Shown one piece after another: positions 1 through 7,767 of a stretch of DNA of 64,000 nucleotides. The stretch lies in NCBI GenBank assembly GCA_964627035.1, contig CAZVKN010000002.1, positions 1-64,000 on the forward strand, written 5' to 3'. The DNA comes from CAZVKN01 sp964627035 (GTDB lineage Bacteria; Electryoneota; AABM5-125-24; Hatepunaeales; Hatepunaeaceae). Both the position numbers and the translations under genes were made by a program. Numbering within the stretch: position 1 is the stretch's first letter; each line of letters starts with the position of its first letter. Under the pieces are notes generated by a model. It made no database searches, was not told where the DNA came from, and was given only the letters and a program-made list of their open reading frames with translations.

Positions 1-254
1 ACAAACAAGTTGACTCCTTATTTTTTTCTCACTAAATCAAATTAGCCCAGTACCAGGTGTGAAGTGGGTGAGTATGATGATGCCTCTCTTCAATGTTCAA
101 CTCCTTCAATCCTTAGAGGGCAGACTTTCAGTCCGCGAGTCTGATTAGTTTCAGAGCGTCCCGACCCATCGGGTTGTCATCCAAACCCAATCATCCTATG
201 AAGTATTCTTCCGAGCAGGTTGACTTGCAAACAGTTCAACGGTATATTTACATA
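1..254. other. gene-free left edge with two small hairpins
   Basis: No credible gene is seen here. Two short inverted repeats are visible: CAGACT/AGTCTG at 121-143 and CCCGA/TCGGG at 160-173. The stretch resembles the other repeat-bearing intergenic spaces of this window. An open frame runs in from a TTG at 174, but the residues before 255 look like read-through of intergenic DNA. Confidence 0.4.
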
Positions 255-710
255 ATGGTTTCAGTTTCAGAAAATCATACTAATTCTATTAGAGAATTGA
301 CCTACACGGTTTTCCCAATGCGTGAGCAGCCGTTCAAGGCGATGCTGTTTTGGCCCGTGACGATTCTTACGCTGTGGGCGGTGTATTGGAACTCCGGATC
401 GTGGCTGCTGACCTTCATCGGTGCAGCGGTGCTGTTCGGTTCACTGACATCATATTATCTGCCGACGCATTACAGTGTTGACAACAAAGGTGTGCGGATG
501 CAGAGGTTGTATTATGGCAGACATCTAAGCTGGGAGAGGATCAGGTCTATCGTTGACGAACGTGACGGAATTTTCCTGTCGCCGTTTCCGGTTAAGACGA
601 GACTGGAGAATTTTCGCGGATTATACATGCCGTACCGTGACAACCGGATTGAGCTGTTGTCACTCATCAGGAAATATGCACCGGATGTGAAGGGATTGTC
701 CGATGAGTAG
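255..710 (+). CDS. two-helix membrane protein with a PH-like cytoplasmic domain
   Basis: The product (about 151 aa from the ATG at 255) has two adjacent hydrophobic helices near residues 25-68, then a soluble C-terminal half rich in charged and aromatic residues. The order of two N-terminal helices followed by a small beta-rich domain resembles bacterial PH-like membrane proteins of the YdbS/YdbT kind, but no diagnostic motif is visible, so this is only a fold-level guess. The frame is open back to a TTG at 174; the ATG at 255 is preferred because the extra 27 residues are low in structure and come from repeat-like DNA. It is followed by a palindromic repeat cluster and then another small hypothetical gene. 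Function unknown. Confidence 0.6.
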   Translation: MVSVSENHTNSIRELTYTVFPMREQPFKAMLFWPVTILTLWAVYWNSGSWLLTFIGAAVLFGSLTSYYLPTHYSVDNKGVRMQRLYYGRHLSWERIRSIVDERDGIFLSPFPVKTRLENFRGLYMPYRDNRIELLSLIRKYAPDVKGLSDE

Positions 711-740
711 TAATTACGGCATTAAGATGACTATTACACT

Positions 741-794
741 GTAGTCGGACTTGTCTCAAGTCCGACCGTCGGGGTTGAGGACAACCCCGACTAC
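741..794. repeat. family-B intergenic repeat: two hairpins in a GTAGTCGG/CCGACTAC palindrome
   Basis: The first hairpin is GTCGGACTTG/CAAGTCCGAC (744-753, 757-766) and the second GTCGGGGTTG/CAACCCCGAC (768-777, 782-791). The whole unit is enclosed by GTAGTCGG (741-748) and CCGACTAC (787-794). Related units occur at 11977-12028, 31826-31869 and 49871-49900. The stems differ in sequence between copies but remain paired. Confidence 0.8.
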
Positions 795-816
795 AATTAA
801 AAGCTACCATACTCGG

Positions 817-934
817 TGTCAACCCGCCGTGGTTGACAGCATTGATTCGAGGGAGGACGGAAAATCTTGTCCGTCCTGAAGTGACAGGAATGTCACTGCT
901 CCCCTTTTGGCTGTCAGGTGCGGCGACCTGACAG
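817..934. repeat. family-A composite palindromic repeat
   Basis: Four hairpins lie in a row: TGTCAACC/GGTTGACA (817-838); a GGACGG/CCGTCC hairpin near 853-876; AGTGACA/TGTCACT with loop GGAA (880-897); and CTGTCAGGT/ACCTGACAG with loop GCGGCG (911-934). The outer hairpins are the two halves of the twin-hairpin element seen at 9163-9294, 18137-18218, 49958-50039 and 57168-57300. The middle block recurs in inverted orientation at 35484-35530 and in the same style at 51212-51255. The last hairpin abuts the possible GTG start of the next gene. Confidence 0.85.
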
Positions 935-1338
935 TGGTAAATCTGTATTCTCCCATTGATGGGAATCCAGAGGAGGAACATCTGGAATTCAAAGACACGC
1001 TGTCACAACAGGATCGGGAACTGCTGATCAAACTGGCAGACAAAATCATCAAGCTGCGGATGACCACTCCTGCGATACTGTTTCTGGAGTCTATCAGACC
1101 GATGAACTACATCGGCAGTCAGGTGATGGTGTTCTTTGCGCCGATGGTCAGGATCTTTTTTGATATGCCTGAGTGGAACCAACTGAGCGTGATTCTTGAA
1201 CAACGGGATTCAATCGCTTATTTTCTCGATCTGATTGAACAGCGTGAAGGGGACTACTTGCTCGAACTGAAGCGGAAGAAAGAAGAATGGAAGGCGCAGA
1301 AGAAAAAAGAGAAACAGTTGGCAAAGGATAAAAAGTGA
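934..1338 (+). CDS. conserved hypothetical protein
   Basis: This is a soluble protein of about 120-135 aa with a strongly charged Lys/Glu-rich C-terminal tail. The core contains the phrases PAILFLESIRP and YIGSQVMVFF followed by predicted helices. I believe this matches an uncharacterised bacterial family, but I know no function. The start is uncertain. GTG at 934 directly touches the hairpin at 911-934 and has no ribosome site. A perfect AGGAGG at 971-976 sits 5 nt before an in-frame CTG at 982, just where the conserved part begins. The next in-frame ATG, in KLRM, falls well inside the core. It lies 15 nt upstream of the SGNH hydrolase gene and is probably co-transcribed with it. Confidence 0.6.
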   Translation: MVNLYSPIDGNPEEEHLEFKDTLSQQDRELLIKLADKIIKLRMTTPAILFLESIRPMNYIGSQVMVFFAPMVRIFFDMPEWNQLSVILEQRDSIAYFLDLIEQREGDYLLELKRKKEEWKAQKKKEKQLAKDKK

Positions 1339-1353
1339 TTTTGTTACTGCATC

Positions 1354-2484
1354 ATGATTAAGAATATTGCTCTTTTTACATTAGTACTGATTGTATGCGC
1401 AGCCCTCGCCGAACTCTTCGTCCGCATTGCAGTTCCGCAGCAGTTGATACTGCATGACGACATCCGCATTCACTGCCCCGACAGTGTGACAGAGTGGCGT
1501 CACGTATCGAATAACGATGTCATGGTCAATCTCGGTGAACGAACGGTACGCATGGTGACGGATGAGAATGGATATAGAATAAATGCCGATGCTCCTGCTG
1601 AAAGAACAGATGTTAAATTCTCAATCTTAACTCTCGGAGATTCCTTTCTGGAAGGTCTTCAGGTTGAGAACGAACAGACCATGCCACAGGTAATTGTTCG
1701 ATTGATGAAAGAGCAATATGACATTGATGCAGAGGCAGATAACAGCGGTGTTGGGGGGTGGGACCCGAATCGTTATTATCTTGAAGCGAAGCAGGCTTTA
1801 GCGCGAAAGCAATATGATCTGGGAATTGTCTTTATTTACAGTGACAACGATTTTATTGATTGTGTTGACACCCTGTTGGTCGCTCCCGACTCTCTGACAA
1901 GCAGCATTCACCTGTTTCGATTACCAAAGAATCTGACAAAGAGCGAGATCGTTCTGTCAATTTTGTTTCCGGTTAATGATTTTCTCGAGCGGCGTAGCCA
2001 CCTGTTCATATTCATTAAAACACGGTCGGAGTTTTTGCTGTCAAAGTTGGGGCTGACGGCATACTATTTCCCGGATGTGTTCCTGACAAGTCAGCGGGAA
2101 TCGAATAGGTGGGACGTGACGGGTGAGCTATGTGAGTTGACCGCTGATGTCTTCAGAAAGTACGATATTCCGGTTATTTTTGTCCTGCTGCCTGCAACGT
2201 ATCAGGTGAATGAATCGGTCTTTTACAACTATGTGGAAAACTTTTCACTTCCGATTGATTCAGTTAATCTTGAGCAGCCTAATGAGCTGTTTGCCGTACA
2301 ATGTGAAAAGCGTTCGTTATCCTTGATTGACATGCTCGAACCGATGAGAAAATTGTCAAAACAGGGACAGGTCATGTACGGCAGCATTGACCGTCATTTC
2401 AATGCTGATGGTCATTATGTAGTAGCGGAACATATATTGCCGATTGTAGCCCAACAGTTGTTGGGTCGCCGTACCCGACAATGA
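1354..2484 (+). CDS. membrane-anchored SGNH/GDSL hydrolase-like protein
   Basis: This 376-aa protein has an N-terminal hydrophobic helix (residues 3-20), so it is probably anchored in or exported across the inner membrane. It then has an SGNH-hydrolase fold: block I GDSFLEG near residues 95-101 supplies the nucleophile Ser, NSGVGGWDP supplies the Gly/Asn oxyanion block, and DRHFNADGH near residue 350 supplies the catalytic Asp-x-x-His pair. Families with this arrangement act as esterases or acyl/acetyl-hydrolases, often on polysaccharides. The substrate cannot be told from sequence. It follows the 934-1338 gene by 15 nt. A single family-A hairpin lies just past the stop. Confidence 0.75.
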   Translation: MIKNIALFTLVLIVCAALAELFVRIAVPQQLILHDDIRIHCPDSVTEWRHVSNNDVMVNLGERTVRMVTDENGYRINADAPAERTDVKFSILTLGDSFLEGLQVENEQTMPQVIVRLMKEQYDIDAEADNSGVGGWDPNRYYLEAKQALARKQYDLGIVFIYSDNDFIDCVDTLLVAPDSLTSSIHLFRLPKNLTKSEIVLSILFPVNDFLERRSHLFIFIKTRSEFLLSKLGLTAYYFPDVFLTSQRESNRWDVTGELCELTADVFRKYDIPVIFVLLPATYQVNESVFYNYVENFSLPIDSVNLEQPNELFAVQCEKRSLSLIDMLEPMRKLSKQGQVMYGSIDRHFNADGHYVVAEHILPIVAQQLLGRRTRQ

Positions 2485-2500
2485 AACTAACAGAATTTCA

Positions 2501-2520
2501 GTCAGCCACGGCGGGCTGAC
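2501..2520. repeat. single family-A hairpin
   Basis: GTCAGCC (2501-2507) pairs with GGCTGAC (2514-2520) around loop ACGGCG. Compared with the GTCAACC/GGTTGAC stems elsewhere, one A-T pair is replaced by G-C on both arms, so pairing is kept. Confidence 0.75.
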
Positions 2521-2569
2521 AGCCGATAATAAATTTGCGTCTTTGCGCGAGATAAAAATAGGAGATAAT

Positions 2570-3031
2570 ATGGATCAAATTTGGGTGGATGCTGTTAGCG
2601 GGGGAATGCACGGGGCGTGGTCACATCCTGACACGCTGGATGTGCTTGAGGATGTAGATCACATAATGGCGGGACGGACAGTGGATGGGTTGCCTTTCAG
2701 TATCTGGCAGTTGACTCGTCACATGATTGAGTGGGGCTGGATAATGCTGAACAGCATGAAAGGACAGGATACGAAATCTCCTCAGCCTGACGATAACAAT
2801 TTCTTCCCGGTGGAGACAGCTCCACCAGATGCGGATAGCTGGAACTCGCACAAGATGGCATTTGATGAGTTGACGAAAGAGATCGCCAAGGTTGCCCGGG
2901 ATATTGATCCGACAATCCAGTTCCCGCAGTATGATAACATAAGCGTGGCGAATGTGATGATGGTGCTGATTTCGCACAACAGCTACCACACCGGGCAGAT
3001 TGTGATGGTGAAGCGGCTGTTGGATAAGTAA
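2570..3031 (+). CDS. DinB-family protein
   Basis: This 153-aa protein has a four-helix-bundle pattern typical of the DinB/YfiT-like superfamily. Potential metal-ligand histidines appear in the spaced phrases RHMIEW and HNSYHTGQI, the latter being the usual last-helix signature H..YH.GQ. Such proteins bind a divalent metal with three His; known members include thiol transferases (bacillithiol- or mycothiol-dependent) and many of unknown role. The start at ATG 2570 is supported by AGGAGA spaced 6 nt upstream; the frame extends to 2543 without better support. Specific function unknown. Confidence 0.75.
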   Translation: MDQIWVDAVSGGMHGAWSHPDTLDVLEDVDHIMAGRTVDGLPFSIWQLTRHMIEWGWIMLNSMKGQDTKSPQPDDNNFFPVETAPPDADSWNSHKMAFDELTKEIAKVARDIDPTIQFPQYDNISVANVMMVLISHNSYHTGQIVMVKRLLDK

Positions 3032-3036
3032 TTACA

Positions 3037-3066
3037 CGTCATTCTCGTGCAGACGGGAATCCAGAG
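3037..3066. repeat. half copy of a family-D repeat
   Basis: The string starts CGTCATTCTCGTG and runs into CGGGAATCCAGAG. It matches one arm of the palindrome at 62745-62815. The facing arm is missing. Confidence 0.55.
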
Positions 3067-3082
3067 CATTAGGAAAGATTCT

Positions 3083-3412
3083 ATGGCAGTAATAAATCTG
3101 AAGGACATCCAACCACAGGAGATCGCTCCCGGTTTCCACGCCCGGTTCGTGCATACCAACAGCATGACGATTGCGCATGTGCAAATTGACGCCGGAGCAA
3201 CCTTGCCGGAACATTCTCACGTCCACGAGCAGGTCGTCAACTTGATAGATGGAACCTTTGAGTTGACTGTTGAGGGTGAGTCAATCCTACTTGAACCGGG
3301 CAAAATGGTTACGCTTGGATCAAATGTACCTCACTCCGGGAGAGCAATAACCGATTGCCGGATTATTGATGTGTTTCATCCGGTGCGAGAAGATTATAGG
3401 CGAATTAGCTAA
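3083..3412 (+). CDS. small cupin-domain protein
   Basis: This 109-aa protein is a single cupin barrel. Motif 1 is represented by PEHSHVHEQVVNLIDGTFE (His cluster plus Glu and Gly), and motif 2 by PHSGRAI preceded by LEPG. These residues usually bind one divalent metal. Single-domain cupins of this size range from dioxygenase-like to isomerase-like or storage/sensor roles, so the reaction is open. ATG 3083 is chosen because it is preceded by AGGAAAG at suitable spacing; the frame extends 12 codons upstream into a family-D repeat. A terminator-like hairpin overlaps the stop codon. Confidence 0.75.
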   Translation: MAVINLKDIQPQEIAPGFHARFVHTNSMTIAHVQIDAGATLPEHSHVHEQVVNLIDGTFELTVEGESILLEPGKMVTLGSNVPHSGRAITDCRIIDVFHPVREDYRRIS

Positions 3413-3450
3413 GTAAAGATTTTGCGAATTTCTTTACTTATACATTTTTT
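3410..3450 (+). terminator. probable rho-independent terminator after the cupin gene
   Basis: TAAGTAAAGA (3410-3419) is perfectly complementary to TCTTTACTTA (3431-3440), and a T-run follows (3445-3450). The stop codon lies inside the left arm. A second small hairpin, GGTAAA/TTTACC, follows directly. The rest of the space up to 3552 is AT-rich and probably holds the promoter of the Fic cassette. Confidence 0.6.
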
Positions 3451-3552
3451 AGGTAAAGAGCTTTTACCTTAAGTATGCGTTATTAAAATTATTGGCGTTT
3501 TTTTTAATAGTGCGATTGCTTATTAAAGTTTTTTTCATAACGACATAAAGAG

Positions 3553-4722
3553 ATGAACAGAGATTCAGGAAAATACATAACGACCTCAACTGTTGGAAAT
3601 GAGAGGGTAAAAGCGTATCTGCCGTTACCGTTACCTCCAATTCCGCCTCTTGAAATTGATTACAATCTCCGTGAGGCACTTGACAAAGCCTTGTTATCTT
3701 TAGGTCGACTGGACAGTGTTACGCTGTTACTACCTGATGCTTCTCTGTTTCTTTATGTGTACGTGCGAAAAGAAGCGTTATTATCGTCTCAAATTGAAGG
3801 AACACAATCTTCGTTTTCGGATCTGCTAAGATACGAGCAAAATGGTGTTGAAGGTATCCCGATGGACGATGCTGAAGAGGTGTCGTTGTATGTGAAGGCG
3901 TTGAATCACGGACTGGATAGAATAAAAGCTGGTTTTCCGTTATCATTGAGATTAATTCGTGAAATTCATGGGATACTTCTCAGTCACGGTAGAGGTAGCG
4001 AAAGAACGCCCGGTGAGTTTCGTAGATCACAGAATTGGATCGGTGGAACTCGTCCGGGAAATGCCCGTTTTGTGCCACCTCCACCTGATAGACTAATGGA
4101 GTGTCTAAGCGCGCTTGAAAAGTTCATCCATAATGATCCGGTTAAGACTTCACCACTCGTCAAGGCGGCACTGGTTCACGTTCAGTTTGAAACTATTCAT
4201 CCATTTTTAGACGGTAACGGTCGTATCGGTCGCTTATTGATCCCGTTACTGTTATGTAGCGAACAAGTGCTGAGCGAACCTATGCTTTACATCAGTCTGT
4301 TCTTCAAATCGCATCGTGATGAATATTATGAAAAACTTCAGAAAGTACGGACAGACGGTGATTGGGAAGGGTGGCTCCGTTTCTTTATTGAAGGAGTAGC
4401 AGCAACTGCTCTTCAAGCAGTTAAGACGGTTACTGCGCTAAGATCATTACTTGAAGAAGACAGAGATAAAGTTCAATCAGAGTTTGCTAGGCCTGTTACC
4501 ACATTGCGTGTTCATCATTCCTTAAGCAGGTACCCTGTAGTAACTGTGAAAAATATATCGGATAGTACGGGCTTATCGTTACCGACAGTATCAACTCATC
4601 TGGAAAAGTTATGTACTATTGGTATCGCTGTGGAGATCACAGGCAAGGAAAGGGATCGCGTCTATGCATATTCCGACTACCTCAAAATCCTAAGCGAAGG
4701 AACAGAACCGATTCCAAAATAG
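3553..4722 (+). CDS. Fic-family AMP-transferase with N-terminal autoinhibitory helix and C-terminal winged helix
   Basis: This 389-aa protein has the full Fic core: HPFLDGNGRIGR at residues 216-227 matches HxFx(D/E)GNGRxxR, giving the catalytic His216, the metal-binding Asp220 and the phosphate-binding Asn/Arg. The inhibitory motif (S/T)xxxE(G/N) is at residues 78-83 (SSQIEG), so it is an N-terminally inhibited (class II type) enzyme. Fic proteins usually transfer AMP from ATP to Tyr/Thr/Ser hydroxyls of target proteins. Residues about 320-380 form a winged-helix DNA-binding region (LSLPTVSTHLEKL), common in stand-alone bacterial Fic proteins and possibly autoregulatory. It is the first gene of an AT-richer cassette: the nucleotidyltransferase starts 4 nt after its stop and the HEPN gene overlaps that. 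Confidence 0.9.
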   Translation: MNRDSGKYITTSTVGNERVKAYLPLPLPPIPPLEIDYNLREALDKALLSLGRLDSVTLLLPDASLFLYVYVRKEALLSSQIEGTQSSFSDLLRYEQNGVEGIPMDDAEEVSLYVKALNHGLDRIKAGFPLSLRLIREIHGILLSHGRGSERTPGEFRRSQNWIGGTRPGNARFVPPPPDRLMECLSALEKFIHNDPVKTSPLVKAALVHVQFETIHPFLDGNGRIGRLLIPLLLCSEQVLSEPMLYISLFFKSHRDEYYEKLQKVRTDGDWEGWLRFFIEGVAATALQAVKTVTALRSLLEEDRDKVQSEFARPVTTLRVHHSLSRYPVVTVKNISDSTGLSLPTVSTHLEKLCTIGIAVEITGKERDRVYAYSDYLKILSEGTEPIPK

Positions 4723-4726
4723 AACA

Positions 4727-5059
4727 ATGACACATAACATTCAACCAATCCTAACAAACATCATCACCAAACTTAGACAGGACTATCAACCTGAGCAAAT
4801 AATCCTGTACGGTTCTTATGCTTACGGTACACCAAACGAGCATAGTGATATTGATCTGTTTATCGTTAAGGATACCGAGTTGAGGCGTGTTGACCGTTAT
4901 GTTGAAGTAGCGCGTCTGATTTTTGATCCTGAAAGACGTATTTCGGTATCGCCATTGGTTTATACTCCGAAAGAATTCAAGGAGAGGGTTGCGATGGGAG
5001 ATGCATTTGTTAAGGAAATTATTACCAGAGGTAAGGTACTCTATGCCGAAACTGAATAA
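4727..5059 (+). CDS. MNT-type minimal nucleotidyltransferase
   Basis: This 110-aa protein is a minimal polymerase-beta-fold nucleotidyltransferase. The GSX10DXD motif is intact: G29 S30, then D41 and D43. Such proteins pair with HEPN partners; in characterised MntA/HepT pairs the enzyme adds AMP residues to the HEPN toxin and silences it. The HEPN-type reading frame directly downstream, overlapping this stop by 17 nt, makes the same arrangement likely here. Unusually, it also sits 4 nt behind a Fic AMP-transferase gene, so two unrelated AMP-transfer folds share one transcript. Confidence 0.85.
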   Translation: MTHNIQPILTNIITKLRQDYQPEQIILYGSYAYGTPNEHSDIDLFIVKDTELRRVDRYVEVARLIFDPERRISVSPLVYTPKEFKERVAMGDAFVKEIITRGKVLYAETE

Positions 5060-5443
5060 TCAAAAAACAACACCCGACGAATGGTTTAGTATTGCGAAGC
5101 GGGACTTTGAGAGTGCGGAATTACTTCTTCAACATGATGGTCATCCGAATTCTATTGCGCTTCTAATTCAGCAAGCCGTTGAAAAGTATCTGAAAGGATA
5201 CCTATATCACAAGGTTGGCACTTGATAAAAACCCATAACATAGAGTTGCTACTTAGTGAATCTATGCGGTATGAACCAACTTTTCAAAAGTATCTTGATT
5301 TCGGACGAAGATTGTCGGCATTCTATATGGATGGACGTTATCCACCGGGTCCGATTGAAGATTATTTTTTTGATGATATTAAATATTTAGTTTCTATCAC
5401 TGACGAGATTATTGTTAAAATTCTTTCTCTTGTGAACCAATAA
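5043..5443 (+). pseudogene. HEPN-domain gene split by a one-base frameshift
   Basis: Two reading frames together make one pfam05168-like HEPN protein. The first begins at ATG 5043 and runs through PNSIALLIQQAVEKYLKGYL to a TGA near 5224. The second starts at 5222 with IKTHNIELLL. HEPN proteins of this family normally read KGW.L.KTHDL across this point. Adding one G to the AAGG run near 5209-5212 would give KGWHLIKTHN and join both halves. So either a single-base deletion has broken the gene, or there is an assembly error, or the frame is shifted during translation. No clear RX4-6H ribonuclease motif is visible. Partner of the upstream MNT gene. Confidence 0.75.
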
Positions 5444-5484
5444 TACTTTATTAGTTTTGAATCCATAAACCGAGTTTCTATCAT

Positions 5485-7269
5485 ATGTCCCAATCCACCC
5501 CCCATTCCATACTCGCCACAGACTGCGGTTCAACCACCACCAAAGCGATCCTGATCGAACGTCAGGAATCCGGTGAGTATCGGCTGGTCGTTCGCGGTGA
5601 AGCTCCCACGACTGTCGAATCACCGTTTGAGGATGTTACCAAAGGTGTCCTCAACGCAGTCCGCGAAGTTGAAGAGCTTTCCGGCAAGCATTTTATCGGT
5701 GATGATGATACAATCCATAGACCTGAGTCAAACGGCAGTGGTACAGATCTGTACATTTCCACCTCATCCGCTGGTGGGGGACTGCAAATGATGGTAGCCG
5801 GAGTTGTCAAGTCAATGACCGCCGAATCTGCCGAACGTGCTGCACTCGGTGCCGGGTCAATTGTCATGGATGTATTAGCATCCAACGACGGCAGACTGGC
5901 ACACGAGAAGATTGAAAGAATCCGAAGACTCAGACCTGATATGATCTTGCTGTCAGGTGGTATTGACGGCGGCACGACCAAACATGTCGTTGAACTGGCT
6001 GATCTGATTGCAGCAGCAAGACCACGTCCTCGACTCGGTAGTGGATATGACCTGCCGATAATTTTTGCCGGAAACAGTGAAGCTACCGAAGAAGTCAATA
6101 AATCTCTTGGTGGTCTTGTTGACCTGCAGGCAGTTGACAATCTGAGACCGGTACTCGAACGGGAGAATCTTGGACCTGCGCGTGAAAAGATTCATAACCT
6201 GTTTATGGAACATGTGATGGCTCAAGCACCCGGCTACAAGAAGCTGATGTCATGGACAGATGCACCGATTATGCCGACACCCGGGGCGGTCGGAGCTATC
6301 ATGCAGACTATTGCCAAAAAACACGATATTGATCTTGTCGGTGTGGACATTGGTGGTGCAACTACGGATATATTCTCCGTGTTTAGCGAAGTGTTCAATC
6401 GTACTGTTTCTGCCAACCTCGGTATGAGCTACTCAATTTCCAACGTCCTTGCAGAGACTGGATTTGACAACATCATGCGATGGGTGCCGTTCGACATTGA
6501 CGAGAGTGCACTTCGCGACCGCATCGGTAACAAGATGATCCGCCCGACAACTGTTCCGCAAACCATGGAAGAGCTGCTGATCGAACAGGCAATCGCTCGT
6601 GAAGCACTGCGACTCGCATTCATTCAGCACAAGTCATTTGCTGTCGGTTTGAAAGGTGTCCAGCAGGATCGCTCTATTTCCGACACTTTTGAGCAGAAAT
6701 CATCCGGTGAGACGTTGGTTAACATGATGTCATTGGACATGATAGTTGGATCGGGGGGAGCGTTATCTCATGCACCACTACGGGCACAGGCTGCTCAGAT
6801 GATGATTGACGCATTCCTGCCGGAAGGAGTTACACGTTTGGCGGTAGATTCCATTTTCATGATGCCGCAGCTTGGTGTTCTTTCAACTGTCAATGAGCAG
6901 GCAGCCACCGAAGTATTTGAGAAAGATTGTTTGATTCACCTTGGTAGTTGTGTCGCTCCGGTTGGTCAAGGCAAAGATGGTCAAAAAGCGATTCATATCA
7001 CGGGCAAGAGCAACAAAGGTCGAGACATTAACATTACAGTCAACAGCAATGAATTGATCCTAACTGAACTCGGCTTGGACGAAACTGTCCGTGCCCGAAT
7101 TGAGCCTGCCAAAGGTTGGGACATGGGAGAAGGACCAGGAAAACCAATTGAATGGACTCTGCATGGCGGTGTGGTTGGGCTGACTATTGATACACGCGGA
7201 AGACCGTGTGACCTCATTCGCAACACTCCGAATCGAGTAGAAAAGCTAAACAGATGGAAGATCTATTGA
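5485..7269 (+). CDS. GlmL/MutL-type ASKHA ATPase
   Basis: This 594-aa protein has the actin/hexokinase-fold ATP-binding blocks of the MutL family: phosphate-1 loop DCGSTTTK at 13-20 and phosphate-2 loop DIGGATTD at 288-295. The phrase STSSAGGGL near residue 92 is also typical. Named members (GlmL) sit beside the two subunits of coenzyme-B12-dependent glutamate mutase and are proposed to maintain or reactivate that enzyme. No mutase subunits are present in this window, so a different client is possible. It is longer than the clostridial GlmL proteins I recall (about 460 aa). The stop overlaps the start of the cupin lipoprotein gene by one base, which implies translational coupling. Confidence 0.8.
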   Translation: MSQSTPHSILATDCGSTTTKAILIERQESGEYRLVVRGEAPTTVESPFEDVTKGVLNAVREVEELSGKHFIGDDDTIHRPESNGSGTDLYISTSSAGGGLQMMVAGVVKSMTAESAERAALGAGSIVMDVLASNDGRLAHEKIERIRRLRPDMILLSGGIDGGTTKHVVELADLIAAARPRPRLGSGYDLPIIFAGNSEATEEVNKSLGGLVDLQAVDNLRPVLERENLGPAREKIHNLFMEHVMAQAPGYKKLMSWTDAPIMPTPGAVGAIMQTIAKKHDIDLVGVDIGGATTDIFSVFSEVFNRTVSANLGMSYSISNVLAETGFDNIMRWVPFDIDESALRDRIGNKMIRPTTVPQTMEELLIEQAIAREALRLAFIQHKSFAVGLKGVQQDRSISDTFEQKSSGETLVNMMSLDMIVGSGGALSHAPLRAQAAQMMIDAFLPEGVTRLAVDSIFMMPQLGVLSTVNEQAATEVFEKDCLIHLGSCVAPVGQGKDGQKAIHITGKSNKGRDINITVNSNELILTELGLDETVRARIEPAKGWDMGEGPGKPIEWTLHGGVVGLTIDTRGRPCDLIRNTPNRVEKLNRWKIY

Positions 7270-7766
7270 TGAAAACTCAATTAAAGATAGTATGGATATT
7301 ACCATTAATATTACTATTAATTGGTTGCTGCAAACAGGAACCCATTCAGAATCCAGAAGAAGAACTTAAGATAATTATCGGTGAAACCGAGCAGTGGGAC
7401 TTAGGGAGTTACCTATTGAAAAATCCGCTGCCTGAAGACATGCTCGACGCATACCTACAGATGGGAAGCACAACATATAGCAGCTATGGCGTAATCCTGG
7501 CTCACAACGCCTTATCAGCTCGTTCACACGATGAGCATGACCTGCTGCTTTACGGGCATTCAGGTACAGCAGACTTCATAGTGGATGAGGATACTCACAC
7601 ACTTACCATTGGTGATATGCTGTTCATTCCTCAGGGAGCTATCTATTCGGCAAAGAAGACCGGGGCACAGCCTTTACAGATTCTTGCGGTCTTCACACCC
7701 GCTTTCGACGGCAAAGATGTGATTTACTACAAGGCTGTAGATTCTTTGATGAGCGCAGACAACTGA
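7269..7766 (+). CDS. cupin-domain lipoprotein
   Basis: This 165-aa protein starts at ATG 7269, overlapping the TGA of the GlmL-like gene. A signal peptide (hydrophobic residues 6-19) ends in a lipobox (LLIGC), so the mature protein is predicted to be lipid-anchored in the envelope. The rest is one cupin domain: ARSHDEHDLLLYGHSG holds the His/His/Glu-type metal site of motif 1, and GDMLFIPQGAIYSAK is motif 2. It resembles small sugar- or metal-binding cupins, but an exported lipoprotein cupin is less usual. The downstream LeuD-like gene follows after 1 nt. Ligand unknown. Confidence 0.75.
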   Translation: MKTQLKIVWILPLILLLIGCCKQEPIQNPEEELKIIIGETEQWDLGSYLLKNPLPEDMLDAYLQMGSTTYSSYGVILAHNALSARSHDEHDLLLYGHSGTADFIVDEDTHTLTIGDMLFIPQGAIYSAKKTGAQPLQILAVFTPAFDGKDVIYYKAVDSLMSADN

Positions 7767-7767
7767 C

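Noticed and set aside
817..934. Family-A hairpins read as a CRISPR array
   Set aside because: Copies are single and scattered between genes, with no regular spacers and no cas genes nearby.
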